Shown: positions 33,503-42,223 of the stretch, piece after piece
Position numbering within the stretch: position 1 is the stretch's first letter
Layout: every line of letters starts with the position of its first letter
DNA from: UBA11090 sp035560555
Lineage (GTDB): Bacteria > Spirochaetota > Spirochaetia > Treponematales > Rectinemataceae
Length of the DNA stretch: 64,000 nucleotides
Direction: 5' to 3'
Assembly (NCBI GenBank): GCA_035560555.1
Contig: DATMZF010000025.1
Coordinates: 13,342 to 77,341, forward strand
Translations under genes and position numbers: made by a program
Notes under the pieces: model-generated
What the model was told of the DNA's origin: nothing
Databases searched by the model: none
What the model saw: the letters and a program-made list of their open reading frames with translations, nothing else

Positions 33503-34365
33503 GGTTTCTCCCTGACTTCCTGGATGGAAGCGTAGCCGCTCTCCTGCATCGTGAGCGTCTGGGTACGGGCCTCGATCGATGTATCCTTCGATCCCAAGAA
33601 GACCGTGTGGACGAGTATATTCAGTACCGAAACGAGGCCGACATAGGAATTGGACAGAAGGAGCGAGTTGGTATCGCACTTCACGATGTTGTCGGCAAGC
33701 GAGAAGATGGGACAGGAGGCCGAGTCGGTGAAGAGCTGGAGCGTGCCGCCCTTCTCCTTCACCACTCTGGCGACATGGCGGACTTCGTCGGAATAGGGCG
33801 GAAAGGTCAGTATGAACATGACGTCGTCGGCCGTGAAGGTCCGCAGGCGCGGCGAGTAGTCGGAGACCGAGCCGGATATGACCATCACGTCCTTGTTGAC
33901 CGAGCTCATGAGAGTGTATTCAAAGGTCCGGGCGAGATGGCCCGAGACTCCGAATCCGCAGAGAAAGATTCTCCTCGCGACGCGGATGGATTCGGCCATG
34001 TTCTGGAGTTCGGATATCTTGATGTTGTCGAAGGTGTTGCGGAGATTGTTGACTTCGTTGAGGAAGAGTTTCTGCAGCCGCTTTTCCTCGGGAAGGAGGT
34101 CGAGCTCGCGGAGCGCGATCTTCTCGTAGGGGCTCAGGCGGTGTTTGATTTCGTCCTGGATTTCGCGCTTGAAGCTCTGGTACCCATCGAGGTCCAGGCT
34201 TTTGGCGAAACGGACCAGGGAGGCGTTGCTGACGCCGATAGCCTTGCTGATGACGTAGATCGACGCGAAGGCCACGCTCTGCTCGTGATCGAGTATGTAC
34301 GAGCCAATTTTCCTGAAGTTCGGAGGCATGTCGGGAAGCGCTTTCTTGATTTTTGCCAGTATCAT
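33499..34365 (-). CDS. RpiR/MurR-family transcriptional regulator
   Basis: 288 residues: an N-terminal HTH_6 domain (PPNFRKIGSYILDHEQSVAFASIYVISKAIGVSNASLVRFAKSLDLDGYQSFK) and a C-terminal SIS domain (LCGFGVSGHLARTFEYTL, VMFILTFPPYSDEVRHVARVVKEKG) that binds a phosphosugar in known members. It heads the operon, with TTGACA about 70 bases upstream and a GAAAC-N4-GTTTC inverted repeat between promoter and start. MurR of this family controls muramic-acid uptake, which fits a cell-wall-peptide theme. Confidence 0.88.
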   Translation of the reverse strand: MILAKIKKALPDMPPNFRKIGSYILDHEQSVAFASIYVISKAIGVSNASLVRFAKSLDLDGYQSFKREIQDEIKHRLSPYEKIALRELDLLPEEKRLQKLFLNEVNNLRNTFDNIKISELQNMAESIRVARRIFLCGFGVSGHLARTFEYTLMSSVNKDVMVISGSVSDYSPRLRTFTADDVMFILTFPPYSDEVRHVARVVKEKGGTLQLFTDSASCPIFSLADNIVKCDTNSLLLSNSYVGLVSVLNILVHTVFLGSKDTSIEARTQTLTMQESGYASIQEVREKP

Positions 34366-34394
34366 CGCGTCTTTCGGCCCTCCTTGAACAACAT

Positions 34395-34440
34395 GAAACT
34401 AATGTTTCTCAATAGTTGCACGCAGAAACTACGGTGTCAA
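34395..34440 (-). promoter_or_regulatory. Promoter and possible RpiR operator of the peptide operon
   Basis: TTGACA at 34440-34435, then AACTAT 17 bases further (weak -10), and just downstream GAAAC-TAAT-GTTTC (34395-34408), a perfect inverted repeat. Position after the -10 box suits a repressor site for the regulator encoded next. Confidence 0.55.
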
Positions 34441-34541
34441 CCTTTCATTTTGAGATATTTCCGATTTTTATCGATTAAGCTGTCGCGTCGCGGAGCAAAT
34501 TTCACGGCGACCGAGATATCCTGGCTTGGCCGACGCGATAT

Positions 34542-34605
34542 CGACGCGGGCGCCCGTCTCGGTGACCACGAGGGAGATAGGCTTTCCGAGGCGCCGCTGA
34601 TGACG
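34542..34605 (-). pseudogene. Fragment of an aldehyde ferredoxin oxidoreductase gene
   Basis: This 64-base stretch is nearly identical to 15675-15744 inside the intact AOR gene. On the minus strand it encodes VISGAS-KPISLVVTETGARVD, matching VISGASGKPVTLVVTETGGRVE with a frameshift at the Gly. Sequence on both sides does not match AOR. It is a relic of a second AOR copy or a short copied patch. Confidence 0.75.
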
Positions 34606-34667
34606 CTTTTGTGAGTATAGTATAGACTAACCATACGCAGACATAAAAAAGGAAGGGGAAATCCACA

Positions 34668-35039
34668 ATGAAAATAGCCTATATAATCGTGATTCTTCTG
34701 GTCGCCATCGTCGCGGTCGTTTTCGCGCTCCAGAATAGCGCCGCGATCACCGTGACGCTGTTTAGCGGCTCGATGTCGGGATCGCTCTCGCTCTTCCTGA
34801 TCATAACCCTGGCCATCGGTTTGATTCTGGGCATGCTGCTGATGGTGCCCATGATTTTCCGGCGCGGAAGGCTCTCTTCGGGATTGAAACGGCAGGTGTC
34901 GGCGCTGGAGAAGCAGATCGCGAGTCTGACGCAGCAGGTCACCGACGCGTCGGCGGCGGCTTCACCGCCGGCCTCCGCGCAGAGTCCCGACGATGGGGCT
35001 CGAGGCTCCGAACATCTCGGTGTGGCGGGTAAACAATAG
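34668..35039 (+). CDS. LapA-domain (DUF1049) small membrane protein
   Basis: 123 residues: two transmembrane helices (IAYIIVILLVAIVAVVFALQN and SLFLIITLAIGLILGMLLMVPMIF) separated by a short loop with SAAITVTLFSG, then a coiled-coil (LKRQVSALEKQIASLTQQV) and an Ala/Ser/Pro tail. This is the LapA/YciS layout; in Escherichia coli LapA takes part in LPS assembly control, but in other bacteria the role is open. It is convergent with tex and has GGAAGGGGAA as ribosome site. Confidence 0.8.
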   Translation: MKIAYIIVILLVAIVAVVFALQNSAAITVTLFSGSMSGSLSLFLIITLAIGLILGMLLMVPMIFRRGRLSSGLKRQVSALEKQIASLTQQVTDASAAASPPASAQSPDDGARGSEHLGVAGKQ

Positions 35040-35047
35040 CGGAGTGC

Positions 35048-35092
35048 CGTGGAAGGGCTAGGCCGGCGAAAACCCAGCCCAAGCCTTCCACG
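35048..35092. terminator. Hairpin between convergent lapA-like and tex genes
   Basis: CGTGGAAGG (35048-35056) pairs with CCTTCCACG (35084-35092), with GCT/AGC inside. It lacks a strong T run on either side, so it is a probable but imperfect bidirectional terminator. Confidence 0.5.
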
Positions 35093-35101
35093 ATCCCGGT
35101 T

Positions 35102-37714
35102 TCAGCGCTTCTTGAAAAAATCGGCGAAGGGATTGTACTTCGTCCCGTCGTCCTCGCTCGCGTCGCCGCGGGAGGCCCCGCGTTCACGCGCCGGGCGATC
35201 CCTGGAGAACTGATCAGGCCTGGGACGGCCGTCGCGAGCGTCGGGATGGCTGTCGCCGCGGGCGCCGTAGGGGCGAGGACCGTTATCGCGATCGTCGGGA
35301 CGGCCAGATGGGCGGATATTGGCACCGTCGGGATGGCCCGTCGGGGCCGAGGTCCCAGGCTGCCTGGAGACGACCCTCACGACGCGCTTGGCGCCTGACT
35401 CCGATTGATCGCCGGATGAAGCTGGCTGTGCGTGGGCCGGTCCGCCGCGATCGGCGCGCCCTGAAGCCGGACCCTGTTCGGCGCGCGGCGCGCGGCTGCC
35501 CTTAGGCGTCGCGCCCTTCTCACCCGCGCCCCCGCCGTGAGCGGAGTTATCGCGCGCGGAATTGTCATGGGTCTTTAATGAGAGCCCGATTCTGTGGCGC
35601 GCCTCGTCCAGGCTGATGATGGTGAATTCCCTCACATCGCCCACTTTTATGGCTTCCATGGGGTCGCGCACGAACTGGTTCGAGAGTTCGGAGATATGGA
35701 TCAGGGCGCTTTCCTTGATACCGATGTCGACGAAGGCGCCGAAGTCGACGACGTTTTTCACCTTGCCGGTGACTTTCATGCCCTCTTTGAGGTCGGAGAA
35801 ATTGAGTACGCCCTTCGAGAGTATGGGCGGCGGCAGGTTTTCACGCGGGTCGCGATTGGGTTTCTTCAGCTCGACAATGATGTCGTCCATGGTGGTATCG
35901 CCCACCGAATATTTTTCGCGCAAGGCTGCTCGCTGCTCCCGCGAGGGATCGGCGCCGGCCTTGATGAACTGGAGGATTTCGGCGGCCAGGGCGTAGTTTT
36001 CGGGGTGAACCCAGGTGTTGTCGAGCTCGACCGAGCTTTCTGGGATCTTGAGGAAGCCCGCGCACTGTTCGAAGGTCTTCTCGCCTAAGCCGGGGATTTG
36101 GATGAGCATGTCGCGCGACATAATCGCGCCTTTTTCTTCCCTGAACTTGACGATTTTCTTGGCCAGGCCGCCGTTGATGCCCGAAACGTATTTGAGGATG
36201 GCGTGGCTCGCGGTGTTGAGGTTGACGCCCACCTGGTTGACGACGGAGCCGACGACCTCGTCCAGCTGCTCGGTCAGCTTTTTCTGGTTGACGTCATGCT
36301 GGTAGAGGCCGACGCCGATGCTTTTGGGATCTATCTTGACGAGCTCGGCGAGGGGGTCCTGGAGGCGGCGGCCGATGGAGATGGCGCCCCTGATGGTGAG
36401 GTCGAGGTCGGGGAACTCTTCCCTGGCTATGTCGCTGGCGGAATAGACGGAGGCTCCGTCCTCGTCCACGGCGGTGAACTTGCAGTCGAGGCCGTTCTCC
36501 TCGATCGAGGCGGCGACGGCGGCCTGCACCTCGTGGCTGGCGGTACCGTTTCCGATGGCGACGATCTCGATGCGGTGTTTCTTGACGGAGGCGGCGATGG
36601 CCTTCTTGGCCTCCTCGAGCTTCGTTTCCTGATTGATGACGAAATAGTCGAGGAACTTGCCCGTCTCGTCCAGGGCGGCGCACTTGGTGCCGGTGCGGAT
36701 GCCGGGGTCGACGCCGAGAATCCTGGAGCCGCGCAGCGGCGGCGACATGAGGAGGTTCTTGAGGTTTTCGGAGAAGACGTCGATGGCGTGGGTTTCGGCG
36801 TACTCGGTGGCGTCGGAGCGGATCTCGCGGATGACCGCGGGCGAGAGGAGCCTCGCGAGGCCGTCCTCGATGGCCTCGGCGTGATAATCGTTGTGAATCC
36901 AGGCCTTGTCCTTGAGGAGGGCGGCGGCTCCCTCCTCGTCGACGTCGATGGTGACGTCGAGGGCCGATTCGCGCTCGGCGCGGTTCACGGCCAGGACGCG
37001 GTGGCTTTTCAGGGTCGAGAGGGGCTCGGAATAGTCCCAGTACATCTGATAGGTGGACTTTTCGCGGGCGGCGTCGTCGCCGACGCCCTTCGTGACGAGC
37101 TTGCCTGTTTTCTTGTACCAGGATTTGACGGCGGCGCGCATCTCGATGTTCTGCGAGACGCGTTCGGCGAGGATGTCCTTGGCGCCGGCGATGGCGTCCT
37201 GGGCTGTCTCCACCGACAGTTCGGGGTGTTCGGCGTCGGCGCGGACGAAGCCGGGCGCCGCCGCGTCCACCGCGGACCTGTCCTGTGCCAGCATGATTTC
37301 GGCGAGGGGCGCAAGACCCTTTTCCTGGGCGAGCATACCCCTGGTCTTCTTCTTTTTCTTATAGGGTGCCCAGAGATCGTCCAGCTCGGTGAGCGTCGAA
37401 GCCTTGACGATGTTTTCGTACAGGATTTCGTCGAGCTTTCCGAGGGCGAAGATGCCCTTGGTCACCTCGATCCTGCGCTCTTCGAGATTCTTGTAGCTCT
37501 CGAACTTATGGACGCAGTCACGAACCTGGACCTCGTCGAGGCTGCCGGTTCTTTCCTTGCGGTAGCGGCTGATGAAGGGAACCGTGCTTCCTTCGGCGGT
37601 CAGCGTTATGACGGCTGACACCTGCGCGGCCTTGATGTTCAGATCTCCGGCGATCCGATTCAGAATGGCTATCTCGTTGACGGCCAGTTTTTCAATGTCG
37701 GGCAATAGGCTCAT
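35102..37714 (-). CDS. tex: Tex-family RNA-binding protein with long disordered C-terminal tail
   Basis: 870 residues from ATG 37714. N-terminal Tex helices (ILNRIAGDLNIKAAQVSAVITLTAEGSTVPFISRYRKERTGSLDE), a YqgF-like RNase H domain (ILGVDPGIRTGTKCAALDETG), helix-hairpin-helix region (VSGINGGLAKKIVKFREEKGAIMSRD) and S1 domain (LKEGMKVTGKVKNVVDFGAFVDIGIKESALIHISEL). Tex acts in transcription and RNA surveillance. After S1, about 150 residues rich in Gly, Arg, Asp, Ser and Pro follow, ending NPFADFFKKR; most Tex proteins lack this. No good ribosome site precedes the ATG. Stands alone. Confidence 0.92.
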   Translation of the reverse strand: MSLLPDIEKLAVNEIAILNRIAGDLNIKAAQVSAVITLTAEGSTVPFISRYRKERTGSLDEVQVRDCVHKFESYKNLEERRIEVTKGIFALGKLDEILYENIVKASTLTELDDLWAPYKKKKKTRGMLAQEKGLAPLAEIMLAQDRSAVDAAAPGFVRADAEHPELSVETAQDAIAGAKDILAERVSQNIEMRAAVKSWYKKTGKLVTKGVGDDAAREKSTYQMYWDYSEPLSTLKSHRVLAVNRAERESALDVTIDVDEEGAAALLKDKAWIHNDYHAEAIEDGLARLLSPAVIREIRSDATEYAETHAIDVFSENLKNLLMSPPLRGSRILGVDPGIRTGTKCAALDETGKFLDYFVINQETKLEEAKKAIAASVKKHRIEIVAIGNGTASHEVQAAVAASIEENGLDCKFTAVDEDGASVYSASDIAREEFPDLDLTIRGAISIGRRLQDPLAELVKIDPKSIGVGLYQHDVNQKKLTEQLDEVVGSVVNQVGVNLNTASHAILKYVSGINGGLAKKIVKFREEKGAIMSRDMLIQIPGLGEKTFEQCAGFLKIPESSVELDNTWVHPENYALAAEILQFIKAGADPSREQRAALREKYSVGDTTMDDIIVELKKPNRDPRENLPPPILSKGVLNFSDLKEGMKVTGKVKNVVDFGAFVDIGIKESALIHISELSNQFVRDPMEAIKVGDVREFTIISLDEARHRIGLSLKTHDNSARDNSAHGGGAGEKGATPKGSRAPRAEQGPASGRADRGGPAHAQPASSGDQSESGAKRVVRVVSRQPGTSAPTGHPDGANIRPSGRPDDRDNGPRPYGARGDSHPDARDGRPRPDQFSRDRPARERGASRGDASEDDGTKYNPFADFFKKR

Positions 37715-37839
37715 GGTCCGATACGGTACGCAAAGTTTGCGAGAATTGCAAGCATCCATCCATCCATTTTGTTGTAGACATTCGGATAGGCTTGATTTAT
37801 GCTTGTTTTTTAACCAATGGCAGTGGGCTCGAAAAGGAA

Positions 37840-38451
37840 ATGGGAAGAAACGACAAGCGCGTAAGGATTTTCTCCGCACTCGAGGTGGCAAACCTGTGCG
37901 GCGTGGTAAATCAAACCGCCATCAACTGGATCAAGAACGGCCATCTCAAGGCATTCACGACGCCAGGCGGCCAATTTCGCGTATACGCCGAAGACTTCAT
38001 CGCCTTTCTTGAAGACAGGAACATGAGAATTCCCGCCGAGATCAACGCCGAAATGAACGCCGATGTCGATTCGGGCCTCATTCTCATCGTCGATGACGAT
38101 CACGACCTGAACACCATCCTCAAAAGAATGCTCGAGCGAAAAATCCCCGATATAAGCGTCGCCCAAGCCTTCGATGGCTTCGAGGCGGGGCGGATCATCG
38201 CCGAACGTCACCCTGCCCTCGTGTTTCTGGACTTCGATCTGCCGGGCATCAACGGAAAGAGCCTCTGCTCGCGCATCCGTTCCGACCCTTCGATCGGAAA
38301 GCCTTCGGTGATTTCCATGACGGGCATCGACACGCCGGAGATGCGCGATGAGATGCTGGCGGTGGGCGCCGACGATTTCTTCGGGAAGCCGCTGGATTTC
38401 GAGGGCATCATAGCGCGCGCTACCCAGCTCCTGGCGGCCAGGGCAAAATAA
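37840..38451 (+). CDS. Response regulator with N-terminal MerR/excisionase-type HTH and C-terminal receiver
   Basis: 203 residues from ATG 37840; a TTG at 37792 would add 16. Residues 8-58 form a DNA-binding helix-turn-helix (FSALEVANLCGVVNQTAINWIKNGHLKAFTTPGGQFRVYAEDFIAFLE) of the excisionase/MerR type. A linker follows, then a receiver domain (about 80-200) with acidic pair DDD near 85, phospho-acceptor Asp131 (FLDFDLPG), Thr in SMTGID and Lys in GKPLD. The usual order in response regulators is receiver first, so this is inverted. No kinase is adjacent; tex is divergent. Confidence 0.85.
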   Translation: MGRNDKRVRIFSALEVANLCGVVNQTAINWIKNGHLKAFTTPGGQFRVYAEDFIAFLEDRNMRIPAEINAEMNADVDSGLILIVDDDHDLNTILKRMLERKIPDISVAQAFDGFEAGRIIAERHPALVFLDFDLPGINGKSLCSRIRSDPSIGKPSVISMTGIDTPEMRDEMLAVGADDFFGKPLDFEGIIARATQLLAARAK

Positions 38452-38598
38452 AACCGCGTCGGGCAGAATCGGGCTCGCGCGATCCGCGGATTTAGGCGCG
38501 AGATGAGGGGCGCGGCGCGATCCGGAGAGGGTTGATGCGATCCGGGGGTACGGCGCGGACCGGGAATTCGGCCTAATCGGCGGCCTCAAGAGGTATTA

Positions 38599-39153
38599 AT
38601 GAAGACAGTCGGATGGTTTCTCAACGAAAGGCTCATCGTCGCCGTGGGCGACATCACTCTTTTCGAGGGTGGCGCCATCGTCAACGCCGCCAATTCGGGG
38701 CTCCTGGGGGGCGGCGGCGTGGATGGAGCCATCCACCGCGCGGGAGGCCCCGCCATACTCGCCGAGTGCCGCGCCCTCCGCGCCGGCCCGCTGAAGTCCG
38801 GCCTGCCCTCAGGCGAAGCCGTGACGACCGGGGCCGGAAATCTCAAGGCCGGCCGCCTGATCCACACCGTCGGGCCCATCTGGAAAGGCGGAGGGCGCGG
38901 CGAGCCCGCCCTCCTCTCGTCCTGCTACCGCCGCTGCCTCGAAATCGCGGCCGCCGAAAACCTCGACAGCGTCGCTTTCCCGGCGATTTCCACCGGCGTC
39001 TACGGCTACCCGAAGGATAGCGCCGCTTTGACGAGCTACGCGGCGATCGCCGATTTCCTCTCGAGCAACGATCTTCCGCGCAGGGTCTGGCTGATCTTCT
39101 ATTCCGAGGCCGACGCCGATACTTTCGTCGCTACGGCGCGGCCCGGGAAATAA
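38599..39153 (+). CDS. Macrodomain protein, ADP-ribose / O-acetyl-ADP-ribose hydrolase type
   Basis: 184 residues. Macro fold motifs of the MacroD/YmdB type: GDITLFEGGAIVNAANSGLLGGGGVDGAIHRAGG, GEAVTTGAGNLKAGRLIHTVGP and FPAISTGVYGYP. It would hydrolyse O-acetyl-ADP-ribose or remove ADP-ribose from acidic residues. Ribosome site AAGAGG. No ADP-ribosyltransferase or sirtuin gene is nearby. The upstream 147 bases are GC-rich with three GCGATCC copies but no clear promoter. Confidence 0.9.
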   Translation: MKTVGWFLNERLIVAVGDITLFEGGAIVNAANSGLLGGGGVDGAIHRAGGPAILAECRALRAGPLKSGLPSGEAVTTGAGNLKAGRLIHTVGPIWKGGGRGEPALLSSCYRRCLEIAAAENLDSVAFPAISTGVYGYPKDSAALTSYAAIADFLSSNDLPRRVWLIFYSEADADTFVATARPGK

Positions 39154-39230
39154 TAACGGGCAACGACGCATCATAAAATATGAGTTTTGCAGCCTGAGCG
39201 CCGCCAATTTCCGGATTTAAGGAGAGAACC

Positions 39231-40676
39231 ATGAAACGCCGCATCCTCGTCACCGCCATCGCGATCTGTCTGGCCGCGGCCATGCCCGCGGCCGCGGGCT
39301 CGCTGTTCTTCACCGTCCTGCGTCCTTTCGCGCTGTATGACTCCGCGCTGCCCGCCGACGTCGCCATGCCCAGCGCGGAACTCTACGCGGACTACTATAA
39401 AACGCCTGCCCTTCTCAACTTCGGATGGGAAATGACGAACAAGAGCGTGGACATCGCTATCCGTTTCGATTTCCGCTACGATTTTTGGGCATATATCACG
39501 TCTGAAGCCCACACCAACATTCCCTTCATCGAAAACGGCGCCAATCCCATCCTCGATTTCAATTACCCCACCGTGGGCTACGCTTCCTGGGGAAACGACA
39601 AAGCTCTCGCTTCCTTCGGCCGCCGTCAGCTCAAATGGGGTCCGGGCACCTACGATATCGCCCTTTCCGACGCGGCCCCCTACTTCGACAATCTCTGGGC
39701 GCAGTACAAGGCCAAGGCCAGCTACGGGACATGGTGGGTAAATTTCGTCGCCATCTCCATGGATCGCGCCGCGGCCAACGGTGGCAACTATTACTATCGC
39801 TACGAAAGCGCGCCTTCTTCGAACGCCGCTGAGCAGAAAACCGTCCTCGCCCATAGGATCGGTTTCGAAAACGACTTTCTGCGGGTGGGCTTTGGCGAAC
39901 TCAACGTCGTCTACGGCGTGACCCCCGACCTTCAGGATATCGGACCTTTCCTCATTTACCACCACCTCTACCAGGACGCCAATTCGAACGTCCTCATGAC
40001 CTTGAGCGCCGAAACGAAGGTGGGACCGGCGCGGGCATTCGGCGAATTCGTCATGGATGATCTCACGCTCGGTTTCGAGAACTCCACCGATAAGCCGACG
40101 TCGATGGGCTGGTTCCTGGGCGCCGAGATCGGCCTTTTCGGCAAGGAGACGTACGTTTCGGAAAGAATCGCGGAAGCCGATTACGCCTTGAAAGAAGCCA
40201 CGTTTGCCGAACCTCGGGGGCTCACCCTTGGCTTCGAGCATTACAGGACGACGACCTATCTCTATAACCGTTCGGAGGACGCGGGAAAATTCACCGTCCC
40301 CGACCATCGCTTCACCATGGGCAATGGGTACGTTGATGATCCGGCCGCCTACTTTATCGGATTCCTATACGGACCCAATACCTCGCTGGACATGTTGACG
40401 CTCCGGCACGAATCCAAAAACGCCAAGGCTTCGCTATTTCTCAAGCGGCTCAGGCAGGGCTCCTACGGCATCCTGAACGATTATATCTCAGGCTCAAACA
40501 CCCTGGACTGGTACGCGCTCACCGAGCCTATCGCCCAAACATGGATCGTGGAGTTCGCCGGCGACTACTCGTTTTCGGAGTGCCTGCGGATCGAAACCCA
40601 GGCTTCGGCGGCCTTCGGCGACGAGCCCGGCATCAGGCTGGGCGCAGGCGTCTCCTGGAGGCTGGACGCGCGCTGA
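39231..40676 (+). CDS. Outer-membrane beta-barrel protein, Wzi-like
   Basis: 481 residues with signal peptide MKRRILVTAIAICLAAAMPAAAG. The body is rich in aromatic beta strands; ASFGRRQLKWGPGTYDIALSD resembles the GRxxxxWGPG loop of capsule-assembly Wzi-type barrels. The end (AGVSWRLDAR) lacks the usual terminal Phe. The last 112 bases overlap the convergent HD-GYP gene on the other strand. Ribosome site AAGGAGAGAACC. The surface role is unknown; Wzi relatedness rests on one motif. Confidence 0.55.
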   Translation: MKRRILVTAIAICLAAAMPAAAGSLFFTVLRPFALYDSALPADVAMPSAELYADYYKTPALLNFGWEMTNKSVDIAIRFDFRYDFWAYITSEAHTNIPFIENGANPILDFNYPTVGYASWGNDKALASFGRRQLKWGPGTYDIALSDAAPYFDNLWAQYKAKASYGTWWVNFVAISMDRAAANGGNYYYRYESAPSSNAAEQKTVLAHRIGFENDFLRVGFGELNVVYGVTPDLQDIGPFLIYHHLYQDANSNVLMTLSAETKVGPARAFGEFVMDDLTLGFENSTDKPTSMGWFLGAEIGLFGKETYVSERIAEADYALKEATFAEPRGLTLGFEHYRTTTYLYNRSEDAGKFTVPDHRFTMGNGYVDDPAAYFIGFLYGPNTSLDMLTLRHESKNAKASLFLKRLRQGSYGILNDYISGSNTLDWYALTEPIAQTWIVEFAGDYSFSECLRIETQASAAFGDEPGIRLGAGVSWRLDAR

Positions 40677-42220
40677 ACGGAGAGGCTAAGAGGCTCCAGG
40701 CTCCCGCCATGCGCGACAAACGCGGCAAGCACGGCGGGATCGAAATGCTCCGGCTTGGTTCGGCCATCCCCTCGCGTAATTATCTCGAATGCTCTCTCGT
40801 GGCTCATCGCCGACTTGTACGCCCTCATGTTCCTGAGCGCGTCGTACTGGTCGGCGACGGCGGCGATGCGCGCCTCCAGCGGAATTTCCTCGCCCCTCAA
40901 TCCGCGGGGATATCCGCTTCCATCCCATCTCTCGTGATGGGAATTCGCTATCCTGTTCGCCATGCGGAGCCGCACATGCGCGCCAATTATGTTTGCCCCA
41001 TATATCGTGTGCATTTTCATTATTTCAAATTCTTCGACCGATAGGAGCCCCCGCTTCTTCAGAATTTCCCGCGGTATCTGGATTTTCCCGACATCGTGCA
41101 GTTGCGCCTGCATCCCGATGCTTTCAACGAAATCCGCGTCCATCCCCATGGCCTCCGCCAGGAAGGAGGCGTATTTCCCGACCCGCAGAATGTGGTTGCC
41201 CGTGTCCTCATCATTAGCCTCCGCCACCCGGGCCAACGTAAACATAATATAATCGAAGGCTTTCCCCGTTTCCCGCATCTCGGAGGCGACGGAGCGGAGA
41301 AACATCATCTGCATCGCGATAGCTTTCAATACGATGGCATCCTGGTCATTGACTGGCTTCTTGAGACCGTAGGAAACAAGGCACAGTCCGCCTCCTGCCC
41401 TGCAGATGAAGTTGCCCGACAGGATTCCTTCTTTCGCGAATGTCGATGACGCCAAGGCAGCTTCGGAGGATGAACTTACCCCGTCGTTCATATACAGGAC
41501 CCTTGGTTGTCCGTCAAGAAGGAATAAAAATTCTTCAGCCCGAAATCTTTCGCCTGTCTCCACGGCTCCGGGGCTTGTCATATCGTAATGTATCCAGCCC
41601 GTTTCCGTCGTGCCCACCAACATTCCCCGGGTTCCACGCTTCCATCCGGCGCACGCGCCCTTGATCAGCGCATCTATTTCCGAGAAAAAATCCAACCGGC
41701 CTGTCGTCGATGAGCCTGAGGCTCTGTTGCCTCTTTCCGCCAGCCCGGAAAGCATGCCGAACAGGGAAACAAGCTTCGAATTCTGCTCTTTTATCTCGAT
41801 GAGTTTCCTAATCCTCGCCAGAACCTCCAGGGATCCGAAAGGCTTGGTGACGAAATCACCGGCTCCCGCCTCAATGCTCTTTATTTTTTCTTCCCTTGAG
41901 GACAACGCGGTGATCATGATGACCGGAAGGTTGGATGTGTCAGGGGAAGCCTTGATGCGACGGCACACTTCATACCCATCGATGCCAGGCATCATGACAT
42001 CGAGAAGAATGAGATCGATTTCTTCATGTTTGAGGATGGAGAGCGCTTCGCCGCCGTCAGCCGCGCAGACGACCTCATACCCGGATGACCCGAGAATCGC
42101 CTCGAGGAGTTCTAGATTCAACGGTTCATCATCCACGCACAGAATTTTTGCCTTAGTCGTCTTTGTTGTTTCTTCTCGGTTCCGGGGATAACTGTCTTCT
42201 TCCGGAATTGTCCACAGCAC
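40565..42220 (-). CDS. Response regulator with HD-GYP cyclic-di-GMP phosphodiesterase domain
   Basis: 551 residues from GTG 42220. Receiver domain with phospho-acceptor Asp74 (ILLDVMMPG), a middle GAF-like region (about 160-325) and an HD-GYP domain: LHDVGKIQIP and HHERWDGSGYPRGLRGEEIPLEARI. It should hydrolyse cyclic di-GMP under control of the kinase two genes upstream. The last 45 or so residues (after VAAFVAHGG) are Ser/Pro-rich and are encoded on the complement of the Wzi-like gene end, so they may have been gained by read-through. Confidence 0.88.
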   Translation of the reverse strand: MLWTIPEEDSYPRNREETTKTTKAKILCVDDEPLNLELLEAILGSSGYEVVCAADGGEALSILKHEEIDLILLDVMMPGIDGYEVCRRIKASPDTSNLPVIMITALSSREEKIKSIEAGAGDFVTKPFGSLEVLARIRKLIEIKEQNSKLVSLFGMLSGLAERGNRASGSSTTGRLDFFSEIDALIKGACAGWKRGTRGMLVGTTETGWIHYDMTSPGAVETGERFRAEEFLFLLDGQPRVLYMNDGVSSSSEAALASSTFAKEGILSGNFICRAGGGLCLVSYGLKKPVNDQDAIVLKAIAMQMMFLRSVASEMRETGKAFDYIMFTLARVAEANDEDTGNHILRVGKYASFLAEAMGMDADFVESIGMQAQLHDVGKIQIPREILKKRGLLSVEEFEIMKMHTIYGANIIGAHVRLRMANRIANSHHERWDGSGYPRGLRGEEIPLEARIAAVADQYDALRNMRAYKSAMSHERAFEIITRGDGRTKPEHFDPAVLAAFVAHGGSLEPLSLSVQRASSLQETPAPSLMPGSSPKAAEAWVSIRRHSENE

Positions 42221-42223
42221 AGG

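Noticed and set aside
37753..37766. Tandem CATC repeats upstream of tex
   Set aside because: Only about four units in non-coding DNA; too short to suggest phase variation with any confidence.
38452..38598. Three GCGATCC copies before the macrodomain gene
   Set aside because: Short, GC-rich, irregularly spaced and without symmetry; not more than composition would give.
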